From CAZSVI01 sp964610205 (GTDB lineage Bacteria > Bacillota > Clostridia > DSM-8532): a DNA stretch of 15,182 nucleotides. The stretch lies in the NCBI GenBank assembly GCA_964610205.1, contig CAZSVI010000093.1, positions 1 through 15,182 of the forward strand, in the 5' to 3' direction. Of this stretch, positions 7,400 to 15,108 are shown piece by piece. The notes under the pieces were generated by a model. That model was not told the DNA's origin. It searched no databases and was given only the letters and a program-made list of their open reading frames with translations. The position numbers were made by a program, and so were the translations under genes. Positions within the stretch are counted from its first letter, which is position 1. Each line of letters begins with the position of its first letter.

Positions 7400-7437
7400 G
7401 AAGATAAACATTTTTAATAATGAAAGGAATGGGTTGC

Positions 7438-8022
7438 ATGAAGAAAGGATTAACAGAGATAGTTTTTATTCTTGACAGAAGCGGTTCAATGGAAGGTCTT
7501 GAAAAGGACACCCTGGGAGGTTTTAATGCCTTTGTTGAAAAACAACTGGAGGCAGAGGGGGAAGTGAATGTTACTGCGGTCCTTTTTGATGATATGTATG
7601 AGCTTTTATGGAATTCTATACCGGCGGAAAAGGCAAGGCTTACCGAAAACGAGTATTTTGTAAGAGGGAGTACCGCCCTTATTGATGCAATTGGGAAAAC
7701 CATAACAGACGTGGGACACAGGCTTTACAAAACAAAAGAGGATGAACGGCCTGAAAAGGTAATATTTGTTATTATTACCGACGGTCTGGAGAACTCAAGC
7801 AAGGAATTTTCACATGCAAAAATCAGAGATATGATCAGATATCAGCAATATAAATACAGTTGGGATTTTATATTTTTCGGCGCCAATATAGACGCAGTTC
7901 TTGAAGCCGACCATATAGGGATAAAAGGTGAAGATGCTTTCGGTTATGAAGCGTCGCAGGAAGGCGTTAAAAAAATGTATGAAACGGCTTCAGAGGCAGT
8001 ATTTGAAAAAAGAAAGAAGTAA
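7438..8022 (+). CDS. Stand-alone von Willebrand factor A domain protein (TerY-like)
   Basis: This 194-residue protein is almost entirely one vWA domain. Its metal-ion-dependent adhesion site is complete: D13-x-S15-x-S17 in ILDRSGSM, T79 in RGSTAL and D115 in IITDG, so it should bind Mg and a protein partner carrying an acidic residue. No signal peptide or membrane segment is present, so it is cytosolic. The start at 7438 has AAAGGA (7423-7428) 9 bases upstream; an ATG at 7420 would add six residues but has no ribosome site. Single-domain vWA proteins of this kind (COG4245, TerY-like) are known from stress and conflict gene clusters with kinases and phosphatases, but neither is nearby. The divergent HTH gene is the likely partner by position only. 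The cysteine synthase on the other strand ends 20 bases after it. Confidence 0.85.
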   Translation: MKKGLTEIVFILDRSGSMEGLEKDTLGGFNAFVEKQLEAEGEVNVTAVLFDDMYELLWNSIPAEKARLTENEYFVRGSTALIDAIGKTITDVGHRLYKTKEDERPEKVIFVIITDGLENSSKEFSHAKIRDMIRYQQYKYSWDFIFFGANIDAVLEADHIGIKGEDAFGYEASQEGVKKMYETASEAVFEKRKK

Positions 8023-8042
8023 AAACTCAAAAACAAACAAAG

Positions 8043-8945
8043 TTATATCAATTCGGTGCTGAAGTACCTTTCTGCCCTGTCACACAAAATTGTAGCAATT
8101 TTTTTATCCGGCCCGTATTTTTTCGCAAACTGCATAGCCGCCCAAACATTGCATCCTGAAGAAATACCAACCAGAAGCCCTTGTTTTTTTGCAAGCTCTC
8201 TTGCTGTCAGAATAGCATCTTCATCGGTTACTTCAACAACAGTATCGATCAGGGAGGTATCCAGAACAGGAGGAATAAAACCATCGCCAATACCCTGAAT
8301 CTTATGAAATCCGGGGTGTTGTCCCAACAATGCCGAGGCATCTTTTGGTTCTGCAGCCACAATCATAATATCCGGGTTTTTCTCCTTAAGAAACTTTCCT
8401 ACTCCTCCTATTGTACCACCGCTGCCAATACCGGATACAAAAGCGTCCACCTGGCCGTCCAGTTGTTCCCAAATTTCACGTGCTGTTGTCAGGTAATGAA
8501 TCTCCGGATTATTCGGATTTTCAAACTGCATTGGTACAAAGAGTGAGGGATCCTGCCGCCTTCTTTTTTCTACTTCCTGCAGTGCCCCTTCAACATTTTT
8601 TTCTGCCGGAGTGAGAACAAGTTCGGCCCCCAGAGCCTCGATGATTTTTTTTCTTTCTTCACTCATGTTTTCAGGCATTACAATAATAACTTTATAACCC
8701 TTCCGAACACCTACCAAAGCCAAACCAATACCAGTATTACCGGAGGTCGGTTCAATAATTTTCATGCCCTTTTTCAAAACTCCGGTACGCTCGGCCTGTT
8801 CAATCATATACTTGGCGATTCTATCCTTAATACTCCCGCCGGGGTTCAAAAATTCGGCCTTTCCATATATTTTATATCCGGTTGTACTTTTTATGTCAAT
8901 GATACCGGTATTTCCTATTAAATCCAGAACATCGGAAGCTTGCAT
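8043..8945 (-). CDS. cysK: Cysteine synthase (O-acetylserine sulfhydrylase)
   Basis: This 300-residue PLP enzyme makes cysteine from O-acetylserine and sulfide in the cytoplasm. The PLP lysine is K40 in NPGGSIKDR. PTSGNTGIGLA is the substrate-binding loop and GIGSGGTIGG the phosphate-binding loop; GISSG lies near the C terminus, which ends DRAERYFSTELI as in many clostridial forms. The N-terminal asparagine loop reads LIGNTGII where most relatives have GNTPLV, a minor departure. I use the ATG at 8945 because MQASDVLDLIGNT fits the family and a GGGG tract lies 7 bases upstream; a TTG at 8972 would add nine residues without a ribosome site. It is convergent with the vWA gene, with no clear terminator between them. 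A cystathionine beta-synthase-type or other family activity is possible but less likely. Confidence 0.9.
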   Translation of the reverse strand: MQASDVLDLIGNTGIIDIKSTTGYKIYGKAEFLNPGGSIKDRIAKYMIEQAERTGVLKKGMKIIEPTSGNTGIGLALVGVRKGYKVIIVMPENMSEERKKIIEALGAELVLTPAEKNVEGALQEVEKRRRQDPSLFVPMQFENPNNPEIHYLTTAREIWEQLDGQVDAFVSGIGSGGTIGGVGKFLKEKNPDIMIVAAEPKDASALLGQHPGFHKIQGIGDGFIPPVLDTSLIDTVVEVTDEDAILTARELAKKQGLLVGISSGCNVWAAMQFAKKYGPDKKIATILCDRAERYFSTELI

Positions 8946-9230
8946 TGCAATACCCCATTTCTTATGCTTCAATTTGATTTTTAACTACACTGTATCTGTA
9001 ATAAATAAATGCAGGAACAGTATAATTTACGATATTAACATATAATATTCCGGTTGTATATATCTGCTTCATATTTAATATAATATTTGAATCAGAATAA
9101 AAATATAAACAACAAATCTTTTAAAAAAACACGTTTTAAAAAAACGGGAAAAATAAGGTTGATCCTGATGCAATGATCAAATATAATCTTATAAGGATCA
9201 TTTGTGTACTTCAAGGAACAACTCTTTAAC
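8946..9230. other. AT-rich gap upstream of cysteine synthase gene
   Basis: No gene is evident here. It should hold the cysteine synthase promoter, but no strong pair of boxes stands out; TATACT on the minus strand near 9019-9024 is a weak -10 candidate. ACTGT (8989-8993) and ACAGT (9017-9021) form an imperfect inverted repeat with CTG/CAG inside it, possibly an operator. A near-tandem 15-base repeat lies at 9119-9148 (TTTTAAAAAAACACG then TTTTAAAAAAACGGG). TGATCCT (9160-9166) and AGGATCA (9194-9200) form a further inverted pair. No T-box or SAM riboswitch was recognised. Confidence 0.5.
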
Positions 9231-9397
9231 CTGGGAGTCCGCTCGTAAAGTCGGGTATGCAGATTTTCGATTCGGTTTTTCGTGCAAATTCTGCAAAAAA
9301 AACAGCGAATATCTGGATATTTAATGCTTTTTTACAGGAGAATGCGCGGAAAAATGGGCAGAAAGATGCGTGCTTGACTTTTTGAGCGGACTCCTAG
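9231..9397. mobile_element. Miniature inverted-repeat transposable element (MITE)
   Basis: The ends at 9231-9252 and 9376-9397 are inverted repeats matching at 19 of 22 positions, with an unbroken 11-base core, GGAGTCCGCTC, at 9234-9244 and its complement at 9384-9394. The interior also mirrors itself: an A-run near 9293-9302 faces a T-run near 9328-9333, and AATATC (9308-9313) pairs with GATATT (9316-9321) at the exact centre. The whole 167 bases can fold into one long imperfect hairpin. There is no open frame for a transposase, so movement would need an enzyme supplied elsewhere. I see no clear target-site duplication. The parent IS family is not certain. Confidence 0.8.
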
Positions 9398-9630
9398 TAA
9401 AAGCGTCGCAGCACTACTATCTATAGTATATTTATCAAACGCCCCCTAAGCCCCGTGCTAGGTGACCTGTAAACAGACCACAAATCAGGAAAGTGTATTT
9501 TTAGCTCGTAAGTTAAAAATATGAGGCGTAGGATAAACCGATTATTTCATCTGTCATTTAAAAATTATTATTAGTAGCTTTTAGTTTTATTATGTTTGAT
9601 ATAGATGATGAGTAAGGGGAACTTTATGGA
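9398..9630. other. Leader region of the histidine kinase gene with foldable segment
   Basis: No gene is seen. ACGCC (9439-9443) can pair with GGCGT (9525-9529) and encloses three smaller stems: CCTA/TAGG (9445-9448 with 9459-9462), CCTG/CAGG (9466-9469 with 9486-9489), and an 11-bp hairpin at 9496-9521 with TATTTTTA and TAAAAATA arms, a G-T pair, and a CGTA loop. The layout resembles a three-way or four-way RNA junction, but it matches no riboswitch I know. The rest, up to the kinase ribosome site, is AT-rich and featureless. Confidence 0.4.
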
Positions 9631-11580
9631 ATGAACGAGTGCTTTAATTCTTTTTTATTGGAACATACGCCATATTTGCTGGTGGAGAATGATATTGTTA
9701 CTGGTGTGGGCAATATGCTTCTTGAGCAGTTAGGATATAAGGATAATGATTTCATAGGAATCAATGAACTTGAGGTTCTGGATAATTTATTGGGAGCACA
9801 TAATAAAATCCAGCCCGGAGAGGATCAGGTTCCTTATATGCTGTTTACAAAAAACAAGAATACTGTCTTTTATAGTATAAAGGTATGTGAAAACGTAAGT
9901 GGCCGTCAGCGGCTGTATATTTTTTTAAAAAAGGAAACTTTAAATATTAAACAGGATATTAATACTTTGCATCAGTTGATTTCAAATAGTCCGTTCGGTA
10001 TGGCGGTATTCAGCGTTCCCGATATTATTCTTTTAAATGCGAATCAATCCTGGCTTAATCGTCTGGATGAACCATACAACAGAAAGGAAAAAAGTATTGG
10101 AAAACACATCGGCGAAATTGTAACGGGCTGGAAGAGCAGTATTTTTGAAAGTATCTGGAATACCGTTCTGAAATCGGGGAAAGCATGCCATTTTCCTGAA
10201 TACCGTTACAACGGTTTAAGAAAAGGTGTATCGTTCTGGAACATGTCCCTGACTCCTATTTTTGAAGGCGGAAAACTGGTCTATTTTGTTGAGATTACTT
10301 ATGATGTTACGGAAACATTAATGAACAGGGATAAAATACGATTACAGAAGGATCAGATATTTAAACAGTTCCAGCAATTTGAAACTGTTGTTGAAAACAT
10401 GTCGGATGCCCTGTTTGTTATATATCCGGATCACAGTGCCGTATCATTGAATCAGGAAGCAAACTTAATCAAACATCTTTTTAATGGATTCCAAATAATA
10501 GATCATGTTCCGCAGATCATAAAATATTTTGATGCCCACGAAAATGAGATTCCGTATAAGGAACTGCCTGTCTTTAAAATTCTGAAAGGAGAGCAGTACA
10601 AAGCATACAGAGTTACGGTTAAGACGTCTGAGGATATCTATCACTTCAGTATAAGCGGCAGACCGGTATATGATCATAAAAAGAACATGTATTTTTCAAT
10701 TGCATGTATCAGGGATGTTACCAGCCAGGTAAACCACGATAATTATATTCTTAAAGTTGAAAAAGAAAAGAAGGAGTATCTTGAAAGAGCTATTTCATTA
10801 AAGGATGATTTTCTTACATTAATATCCCATGAGTTTAAAACACCTCTTACGGTTATAGGTACTGCCATACAGGCAATGGAACTGTTTTGCGGCAGTGAAT
10901 TAAGTGAAAAGGCAATGCGCTATATTGAAACGATCAAGCAGAATTCATTAAGGCAGCTAAGGCTTGTCAGCAATCTTCTGGATATTACCCGAGGTACGAT
11001 GGACCAGATCCGGTTTCACAAAAGGAATATCGATATTGTATTGCTTACCAGAATGATAACGGAATCCGTAAAAATTTATGCTGCACAGAAAAATCTAAAG
11101 ATTACTTTTTGCTCGGAAGTTGAAGAAAATCATATGTATATAGATGATGAGAAGTATGAACGCATAATATTAAACATTCTTTCCAATGCCATAAAATTCA
11201 CTCCAAAGGGAAAGAGTATAAAGGTAAGGCTATATAAGGACGGAGATAATGTGTATATTGAAATCACAGATGAAGGTGTTGGAATTCCAAAAGAAAAATT
11301 GGATGTAATATTCGAACGCTTCGGACAGGTAGACAACAGTTTGTCCCGCCAGGCGGAGGGTAGCGGGATTGGACTTTTTCTGGTTAAGACATTTGTCGAA
11401 AGAATGGGCGGAAGTATTTCCGTATCAAGTGCACAATACGAAGGGACGACCTTTTTGGTTAAGCTGCCCGATAAGAATATGAAGCAACCCGATTTTGACA
11501 AAGAACCCGAATTAGTAGATAATAAAAGAATAGTTCGAACAATGAATATAGAGTTTTCAGATATTTATCTATCGAAATAA
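9631..11580 (+). CDS. Soluble multi-PAS sensor histidine kinase
   Basis: This 649-residue protein has no membrane segment, so it should sense an internal signal. Three PAS-like regions are suggested at about 10-105, 112-232 and 250-365; the second (SNSPFGMAVF...NANQSWLNRL) and third (VENMSDALFVI) are clearest. A short helical linker leads to the HisKA domain with phospho-accepting H400 in LISHEFKTPLT. The ATPase domain has N519 in the N box, D547 in DEGVGIPKE, an FERFG box and EGSGIGL at 576-582. About 30 residues extend beyond the catalytic core. The start at 9631 is preceded by AAGGGGA (9614-9620), 10 bases away. No response regulator gene is adjacent, so it is an orphan kinase here. The MITE ends 233 bases upstream. 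A weak hairpin at 11628-11647 may act as its terminator. Confidence 0.9.
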   Translation: MNECFNSFLLEHTPYLLVENDIVTGVGNMLLEQLGYKDNDFIGINELEVLDNLLGAHNKIQPGEDQVPYMLFTKNKNTVFYSIKVCENVSGRQRLYIFLKKETLNIKQDINTLHQLISNSPFGMAVFSVPDIILLNANQSWLNRLDEPYNRKEKSIGKHIGEIVTGWKSSIFESIWNTVLKSGKACHFPEYRYNGLRKGVSFWNMSLTPIFEGGKLVYFVEITYDVTETLMNRDKIRLQKDQIFKQFQQFETVVENMSDALFVIYPDHSAVSLNQEANLIKHLFNGFQIIDHVPQIIKYFDAHENEIPYKELPVFKILKGEQYKAYRVTVKTSEDIYHFSISGRPVYDHKKNMYFSIACIRDVTSQVNHDNYILKVEKEKKEYLERAISLKDDFLTLISHEFKTPLTVIGTAIQAMELFCGSELSEKAMRYIETIKQNSLRQLRLVSNLLDITRGTMDQIRFHKRNIDIVLLTRMITESVKIYAAQKNLKITFCSEVEENHMYIDDEKYERIILNILSNAIKFTPKGKSIKVRLYKDGDNVYIEITDEGVGIPKEKLDVIFERFGQVDNSLSRQAEGSGIGLFLVKTFVERMGGSISVSSAQYEGTTFLVKLPDKNMKQPDFDKEPELVDNKRIVRTMNIEFSDIYLSK

Positions 11581-11778
11581 TATTTCCTGATGGTGTGGTT
11601 TCACTACAACAAATCACATCGTAGCTTATTGGCAGCAACCAGCCAATTTGCGTATAAAGTCGGCAGAGGGATCATATTTCATTTATGTAAACCTGCACAA
11701 GACCTTGTCTTTGTCAGTGTAAAGAAAAAATGTATTTGCAACCAAATGATAATAACGATAAATGGAAAGGACTGAACC

Positions 11779-12894
11779 ATGTTACAGGTGTTGTTTATAT
11801 TAACCGTTCCCTTTGGAATATTGTACATATCAAAAAAGAACAGAATACTACGCCTTTTAAGTCCTGTTTTGCTTAGTTACCTTGTAGGAATTTTTATAGG
11901 AAATATGGGTTTCACGCTTGAGGAAAATATTTCAATGCAAATTTCTGAAATAGCGGTTCCGGTTGCCATTCCATTTATTCTGTATTCGGTGGATATAGAA
12001 AAGTGGCTTAAGATGGCCAACAGAACAATTCGTTCTTTTATTCTTGTTATGATCAGCGCTATTGCCGGCTCGGTATTTACGGCACTTATACTGAGGCATA
12101 CGGTGGATGAATACAGTAAGGTTTCAGGAATGCTCGCAGGCTGCTATACAGGAGGCACACCCAACCTGATTGCTGTGGGAATGGCAACAAGGATAGACCA
12201 GAATCTGCTGGTACTGGTTAACGGAGCCGATATAATTGTCGGAGGTGTGTACTTTTTATTTATTATAGGTTTAGCTCCGCGATTAACAAAACTATTCCTT
12301 CCGCCATTTCAAAAGCAAATGGAGAAGGGTGTTGTTTCAGTTACTGATGGAAATGAAGTAAAAATCAGCATACAGGATGTTTTGATATCCTTTGCTGTGA
12401 TGCTGTTGATTGTTGGAATCTCAGCCGGAGTATCTCTAATGATTTTAAGAGAACTGAATATTGCGGTGTTCCTTTTGGTTCTGACGGCTTTAAGTATAGG
12501 TGCGTCCACGATAAAGCGAATACGCGAAATTCCAAACACGTATAGTATTGGACTGTATTTTATTCTGGTGTTTTCAGTTGCCATGGGAAGCATGGTTAAC
12601 TTTAAAACAATTTTCACTCTTTCTTCGATCAACATACTGATATATACCCTGGTGGTTGTATTTACTGCTATGCTTTTTCATTTTCTTTTAGCCGCTTTAT
12701 TCAGAATTGACAGGGATACGGCAATTATAACCTCAGTGGCCGGTATATTTGGGCCTGCGTTTATACCTTCGGTTGCGGAAGCAATTAAAAACCGCGAAGT
12801 GATTCTGGCAGGTATTACTTCAGGTCTGGTAGGGTATGCTGCAGGGAACTACATTGGATTGTCCGTAGTTTGGATTATAAATACTGTTTTCTGA
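11779..12894 (+). CDS. DUF819 family integral membrane protein
   Basis: This 371-residue protein is strongly hydrophobic, with about nine or ten membrane segments from the N terminus on. The conserved loop GCYTGGTPNLIAVGMA (residues 121-136) and the later gly-rich segments near the C terminus (GPAFIPSVAEA, GYAAGNYIG) mark the DUF819 family, which includes B. subtilis YjcL. Family members look like secondary transporters, but the substrate is not established, so none is claimed. The loop at about 180-200 is hydrophilic. The ATG at 11779 follows AAAGGA (11766-11771) at 7 bases. The YdcF-type gene follows 78 bases later on the same strand and may be cotranscribed. No damage is visible. Confidence 0.85.
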   Translation: MLQVLFILTVPFGILYISKKNRILRLLSPVLLSYLVGIFIGNMGFTLEENISMQISEIAVPVAIPFILYSVDIEKWLKMANRTIRSFILVMISAIAGSVFTALILRHTVDEYSKVSGMLAGCYTGGTPNLIAVGMATRIDQNLLVLVNGADIIVGGVYFLFIIGLAPRLTKLFLPPFQKQMEKGVVSVTDGNEVKISIQDVLISFAVMLLIVGISAGVSLMILRELNIAVFLLVLTALSIGASTIKRIREIPNTYSIGLYFILVFSVAMGSMVNFKTIFTLSSINILIYTLVVVFTAMLFHFLLAALFRIDRDTAIITSVAGIFGPAFIPSVAEAIKNREVILAGITSGLVGYAAGNYIGLSVVWIINTVF

Positions 12895-12913
12895 TTGGCG
12901 GGAGATTTTAGTC

Positions 12914-12943
12914 TTAAATAATATATGCTAATATATTATTTAA
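12914..12943. repeat. 13-bp AT-only inverted repeat upstream of ydcF-like gene
   Basis: Bases 12914-12926 are the exact reverse complement of 12931-12943, with loop GCTA. It lies 20 bases past the DUF819 stop and 30 before the next start. All pairs in the stem are A-T, so a terminator is unlikely; an operator or mRNA-processing hairpin is more probable. Confidence 0.75.
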
Positions 12944-12972
12944 AGATCATAACGAAATAACGGGAGATTATT

Positions 12973-13734
12973 ATGGAAAAAAAAAGAATAAAATATTTTA
13001 TATATTTTGTCGCAGGTATTATTGGAATACTGGATACAATTATTGTCAGGACTTTTGTACAGGGAATGGATCTTGGTGTATTGATGCCGGCTGTAATTGG
13101 TGTTGTTTTCATATTCTTTTCGTTTAAACCCCATTGGGAGAAACATTTAAAAAAGGTAAGTCCAATCCTTATACGGTTAATATACTGGGGGTTTATACTC
13201 CTTATCACCGTTTTCATTATTGCCGAAGGTTGTATAATTCTGGGCGGATATTATACGCAAAAACCGGAAAAACAGCCGGAATATGTTATTGTTCTGGGTG
13301 CGGGGATAAGGGAAGACGGCAGTCCTACTTTGTCTTTGGTTAACCGACTGGATTGGAGCATTCGTTATGCTGCTGAATATCCGGATACTATTATTGTTGT
13401 TACAGGCGGACAGGGGAAAAATGAACCGGTATCGGAAGCTCAGGCTATGGCAAGGTATCTGGTGGATAGAGGGGTTGATCCACAAAGGATTGTTCTCGAA
13501 GATAAATCAACCAGTACCATGGAGAATTTTAAATTTACCCGGGAAATAATTGGAGAACAAAGGGAAATTGCTTTTATTACAAATGATTTTCATGTTTTCC
13601 GTTCAACTATTCTGGCCCGCAGGAACGGCTTTAAAGCATTCGGGTATGGAACCTCTACTCCCGGAATTGTATGGGTAAACAATTACTTAAGAGAATTTTT
13701 TGCGTTATTCAAATCAATAGCTTTAGATTATTAA
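12973..13734 (+). CDS. YdcF/SanA-type DUF218 membrane protein
   Basis: This 253-residue protein has about three N-terminal membrane helices (roughly 7-25, 33-52 and 66-90) followed by a DUF218 domain from about 103. Family motifs are present: VIVLGAGIREDGSPT (105-119), TGGQGKNEPVSEA (144-156), an LEDKSTSTMEN stretch, and TNDFHVFRS (203-211). Members such as SanA and ElyC act in the cell envelope, in some species in peptidoglycan or envelope integrity, but no precise reaction is established, so the role is open. The ATG at 12973 follows GGGAG (12962-12966) at 6 bases. Its stop codon shares four bases with that of the opposite-strand DUF4364 gene. With no terminator between, read-through transcription would be antisense to that gene. 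Confidence 0.85.
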   Translation: MEKKRIKYFIYFVAGIIGILDTIIVRTFVQGMDLGVLMPAVIGVVFIFFSFKPHWEKHLKKVSPILIRLIYWGFILLITVFIIAEGCIILGGYYTQKPEKQPEYVIVLGAGIREDGSPTLSLVNRLDWSIRYAAEYPDTIIVVTGGQGKNEPVSEAQAMARYLVDRGVDPQRIVLEDKSTSTMENFKFTREIIGEQREIAFITNDFHVFRSTILARRNGFKAFGYGTSTPGIVWVNNYLREFFALFKSIALDY

Positions 13735-14267
13735 TGACAATTCCTTTCCTTAATAAGAGTATTCAGAATTTCAGAATACAATTCCTGAGGGGAGGAAGTC
13801 CAGTTTTTGCATATGTCCCGGGCATCTTCCCTGGAACCGGTGGTGATTTTTACTTCCAATAGCGTGAATTCGTCCTCTTTAATAATACAATGAGCAGTGT
13901 ATCCGTCATTGTTATCCAGGGTATAATCAGCGGATATAAAAGTTTCCATGCGTATATTCTTACGAAAGAGTGATATGCTTTTGTCAACACGTTTTTTTAA
14001 TCCTGCAGGAAGCATATATTTGAACATTTCAAGTATTTCCAGTCCTTTATCACTTAACTCGTAATACTGCTGGTTATCCTGACTTTTTTCAGCTAACAGT
14101 CCTTCCTGAATCAACTCACTTAAGTATTGCTGAAGGTAAAAGTAGTTCATAAACCTGTTTTCCAGTATTATTTTGATTAATTGAATATTCCCGATGGGCA
14201 TTTCGATCTTTCGGATGAAATAGAGTATGAAAACTTTGTTTTCAGCTATTCCTGTATTATCATCCAT
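13731..14267 (-). CDS. DUF4364 family winged-helix protein
   Basis: This 178-residue protein begins MDDNTGIAENKVFILYFI and continues with a pattern (MPIGNIQLIKIILENRFMNY..LQQYLSELIQEGLL) typical of DUF4364, a Clostridia-enriched family with an N-terminal winged-helix fold, so it is probably a DNA-binding regulator. The second half has alternating beta strands ending near residue 178. The start at 14267 suits the family best. GGAGG lies on the minus strand at 14285-14281, a spacing of 13 bases, longer than usual; no other ATG, GTG or TTG codon between them is in frame. Its stop overlaps the YdcF gene by four bases. The family's target genes are unknown. Confidence 0.85.
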   Translation of the reverse strand: MDDNTGIAENKVFILYFIRKIEMPIGNIQLIKIILENRFMNYFYLQQYLSELIQEGLLAEKSQDNQQYYELSDKGLEILEMFKYMLPAGLKKRVDKSISLFRKNIRMETFISADYTLDNNDGYTAHCIIKEDEFTLLEVKITTGSREDARDICKNWTSSPQELYSEILNTLIKERNCH

Positions 14268-14312
14268 ATAATGTATATATCCTCCAAAAACAATGTTTTT
14301 TTTACAGGATTC

Positions 14313-14321
14313 ATTATAGCA
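14313..14321 (-). promoter_or_regulatory. Extended -10 promoter of the DUF4364 gene
   Basis: On the minus strand TGCTATAAT (14321-14313) is a perfect extended -10. No good -35 is seen. The start would be near 14306, giving a leader of about 40 bases. The palindrome ACAATTGT at 14321-14328 touches its upstream edge. Confidence 0.55.
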
Positions 14322-14328
14322 CAATTGT
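14321..14328. repeat. ACAATTGT palindrome, copy 1
   Basis: This 8-base palindrome abuts the extended -10 of the DUF4364 promoter. An identical copy is at 14376-14383, 55 bases away between the two divergent genes. The pair could be an operator for either gene product, but an 8-base AT-rich palindrome may occur by chance. Confidence 0.35.
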
Positions 14329-14375
14329 TTTTTTTCAGAAAGTACTTAATAGAAAAAGGGTATATGTCCGATATT

Positions 14376-14383
14376 ACAATTGT
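14376..14383. repeat. ACAATTGT palindrome, copy 2
   Basis: This copy lies inside a 10-base palindrome, TACAATTGTA, 34 bases before the EEP gene start. See copy 1 at 14321. Confidence 0.35.
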
Positions 14384-14417
14384 ACAAATGAAAAAGAAAA
14401 TACGAATGAGGAAATTT

Positions 14418-15104
14418 ATGAAGATTTTGTCGTGGAATGTTAACCAGCATAAGGACTGTTCGGATTTAATGGACATCATTAATACACTGCAAGATCATCA
14501 TTCGGAAGTTATGTTTTTACATGATTTTCTGAACGACAGGCAGGGACAGATAATACGAAACACCATGAAAGAGCTGGGATGGGAGTATCAATATTTTACA
14601 GGTATCGGCTCTACGAGCGGTATCCTTATTTTGTCGAGTAATCATTTTTCATTAAGCAGATGTAATTACAGGAAGCCATCAAAAAGCTATGGATGGCTGG
14701 ATATTCTTTTTGATGACTGCAGAATGAGTATTCTGGCTGTCCATATTCCTAAAAACGACCGTTACATTAATTCCGGGGAATACTGGGAACGCTTGTTGGA
14801 ATACACAAAGATCAAAACAGTGGATGATTGCCTGATCCTGGGTACTCTTTGCCCGGAAGAGATGAAACCTGTCAGTCAACAGCCACAGTCTATAAAAGAA
14901 ATAATGAAAACCGGCTGGATTGATCTTATTCAACATTACCAGGGCAGGACAGAGACAAACTGGGTGGATGGAAACACAGCATTAAGGATGGATTATGCCT
15001 TTGCTTCAAGAATGGTAAAAGAATTTGTTTCAACTGCATATATTTCAAAGACTGAGAGAGAAAAAGGATTTTCGCGACCGGCAATTGTTCTTGAGCTGAT
15101 GTAA
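14418..15104 (+). CDS. EEP-fold (endonuclease/exonuclease/phosphatase) protein, degenerate active site
   Basis: This 228-residue protein resembles the DNase I/exonuclease III fold. It starts MKILSWNVNQ, with N7 at the usual first catalytic asparagine, has H109 in AVHIP, and D192 in RMDYAFAS. Other catalytic positions have changed: the glutamate of the LQE motif is D36 in FLHDF, the GDxN motif reads GTLC (142-145), and the final SDH motif is replaced by GFSRP (217-221) with no histidine. It may therefore bind nucleic acid or phosphate without cutting, or act on an unusual substrate. The start at 14418 follows GAGG (14408-14411) at 6 bases; an in-frame extension to 14181 would overlap the DUF4364 gene and its promoter. 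It is divergent from that gene. Confidence 0.75.
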   Translation: MKILSWNVNQHKDCSDLMDIINTLQDHHSEVMFLHDFLNDRQGQIIRNTMKELGWEYQYFTGIGSTSGILILSSNHFSLSRCNYRKPSKSYGWLDILFDDCRMSILAVHIPKNDRYINSGEYWERLLEYTKIKTVDDCLILGTLCPEEMKPVSQQPQSIKEIMKTGWIDLIQHYQGRTETNWVDGNTALRMDYAFASRMVKEFVSTAYISKTEREKGFSRPAIVLELM

Positions 15105-15108
15105 TATA

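Noticed and set aside
8946..8972. TTG start for cysteine synthase
   Set aside because: The ATG at 8945 fits family N termini; no ribosome site is seen before the TTG.
9430..9560. About 42-codon minus-strand open stretch after the MITE
   Set aside because: It has no ATG or GTG start and no ribosome site, and matches no protein I know.
11590..11775. 61-residue plus-strand open frame
   Set aside because: No ribosome site and a composition unlike neighbouring proteins; probably intergenic DNA.
14181..14417. N-terminal extension of the EEP protein
   Set aside because: It overlaps the DUF4364 gene's start, leader and promoter on the other strand; ATG 14418 has its own ribosome site and a family-like N terminus.
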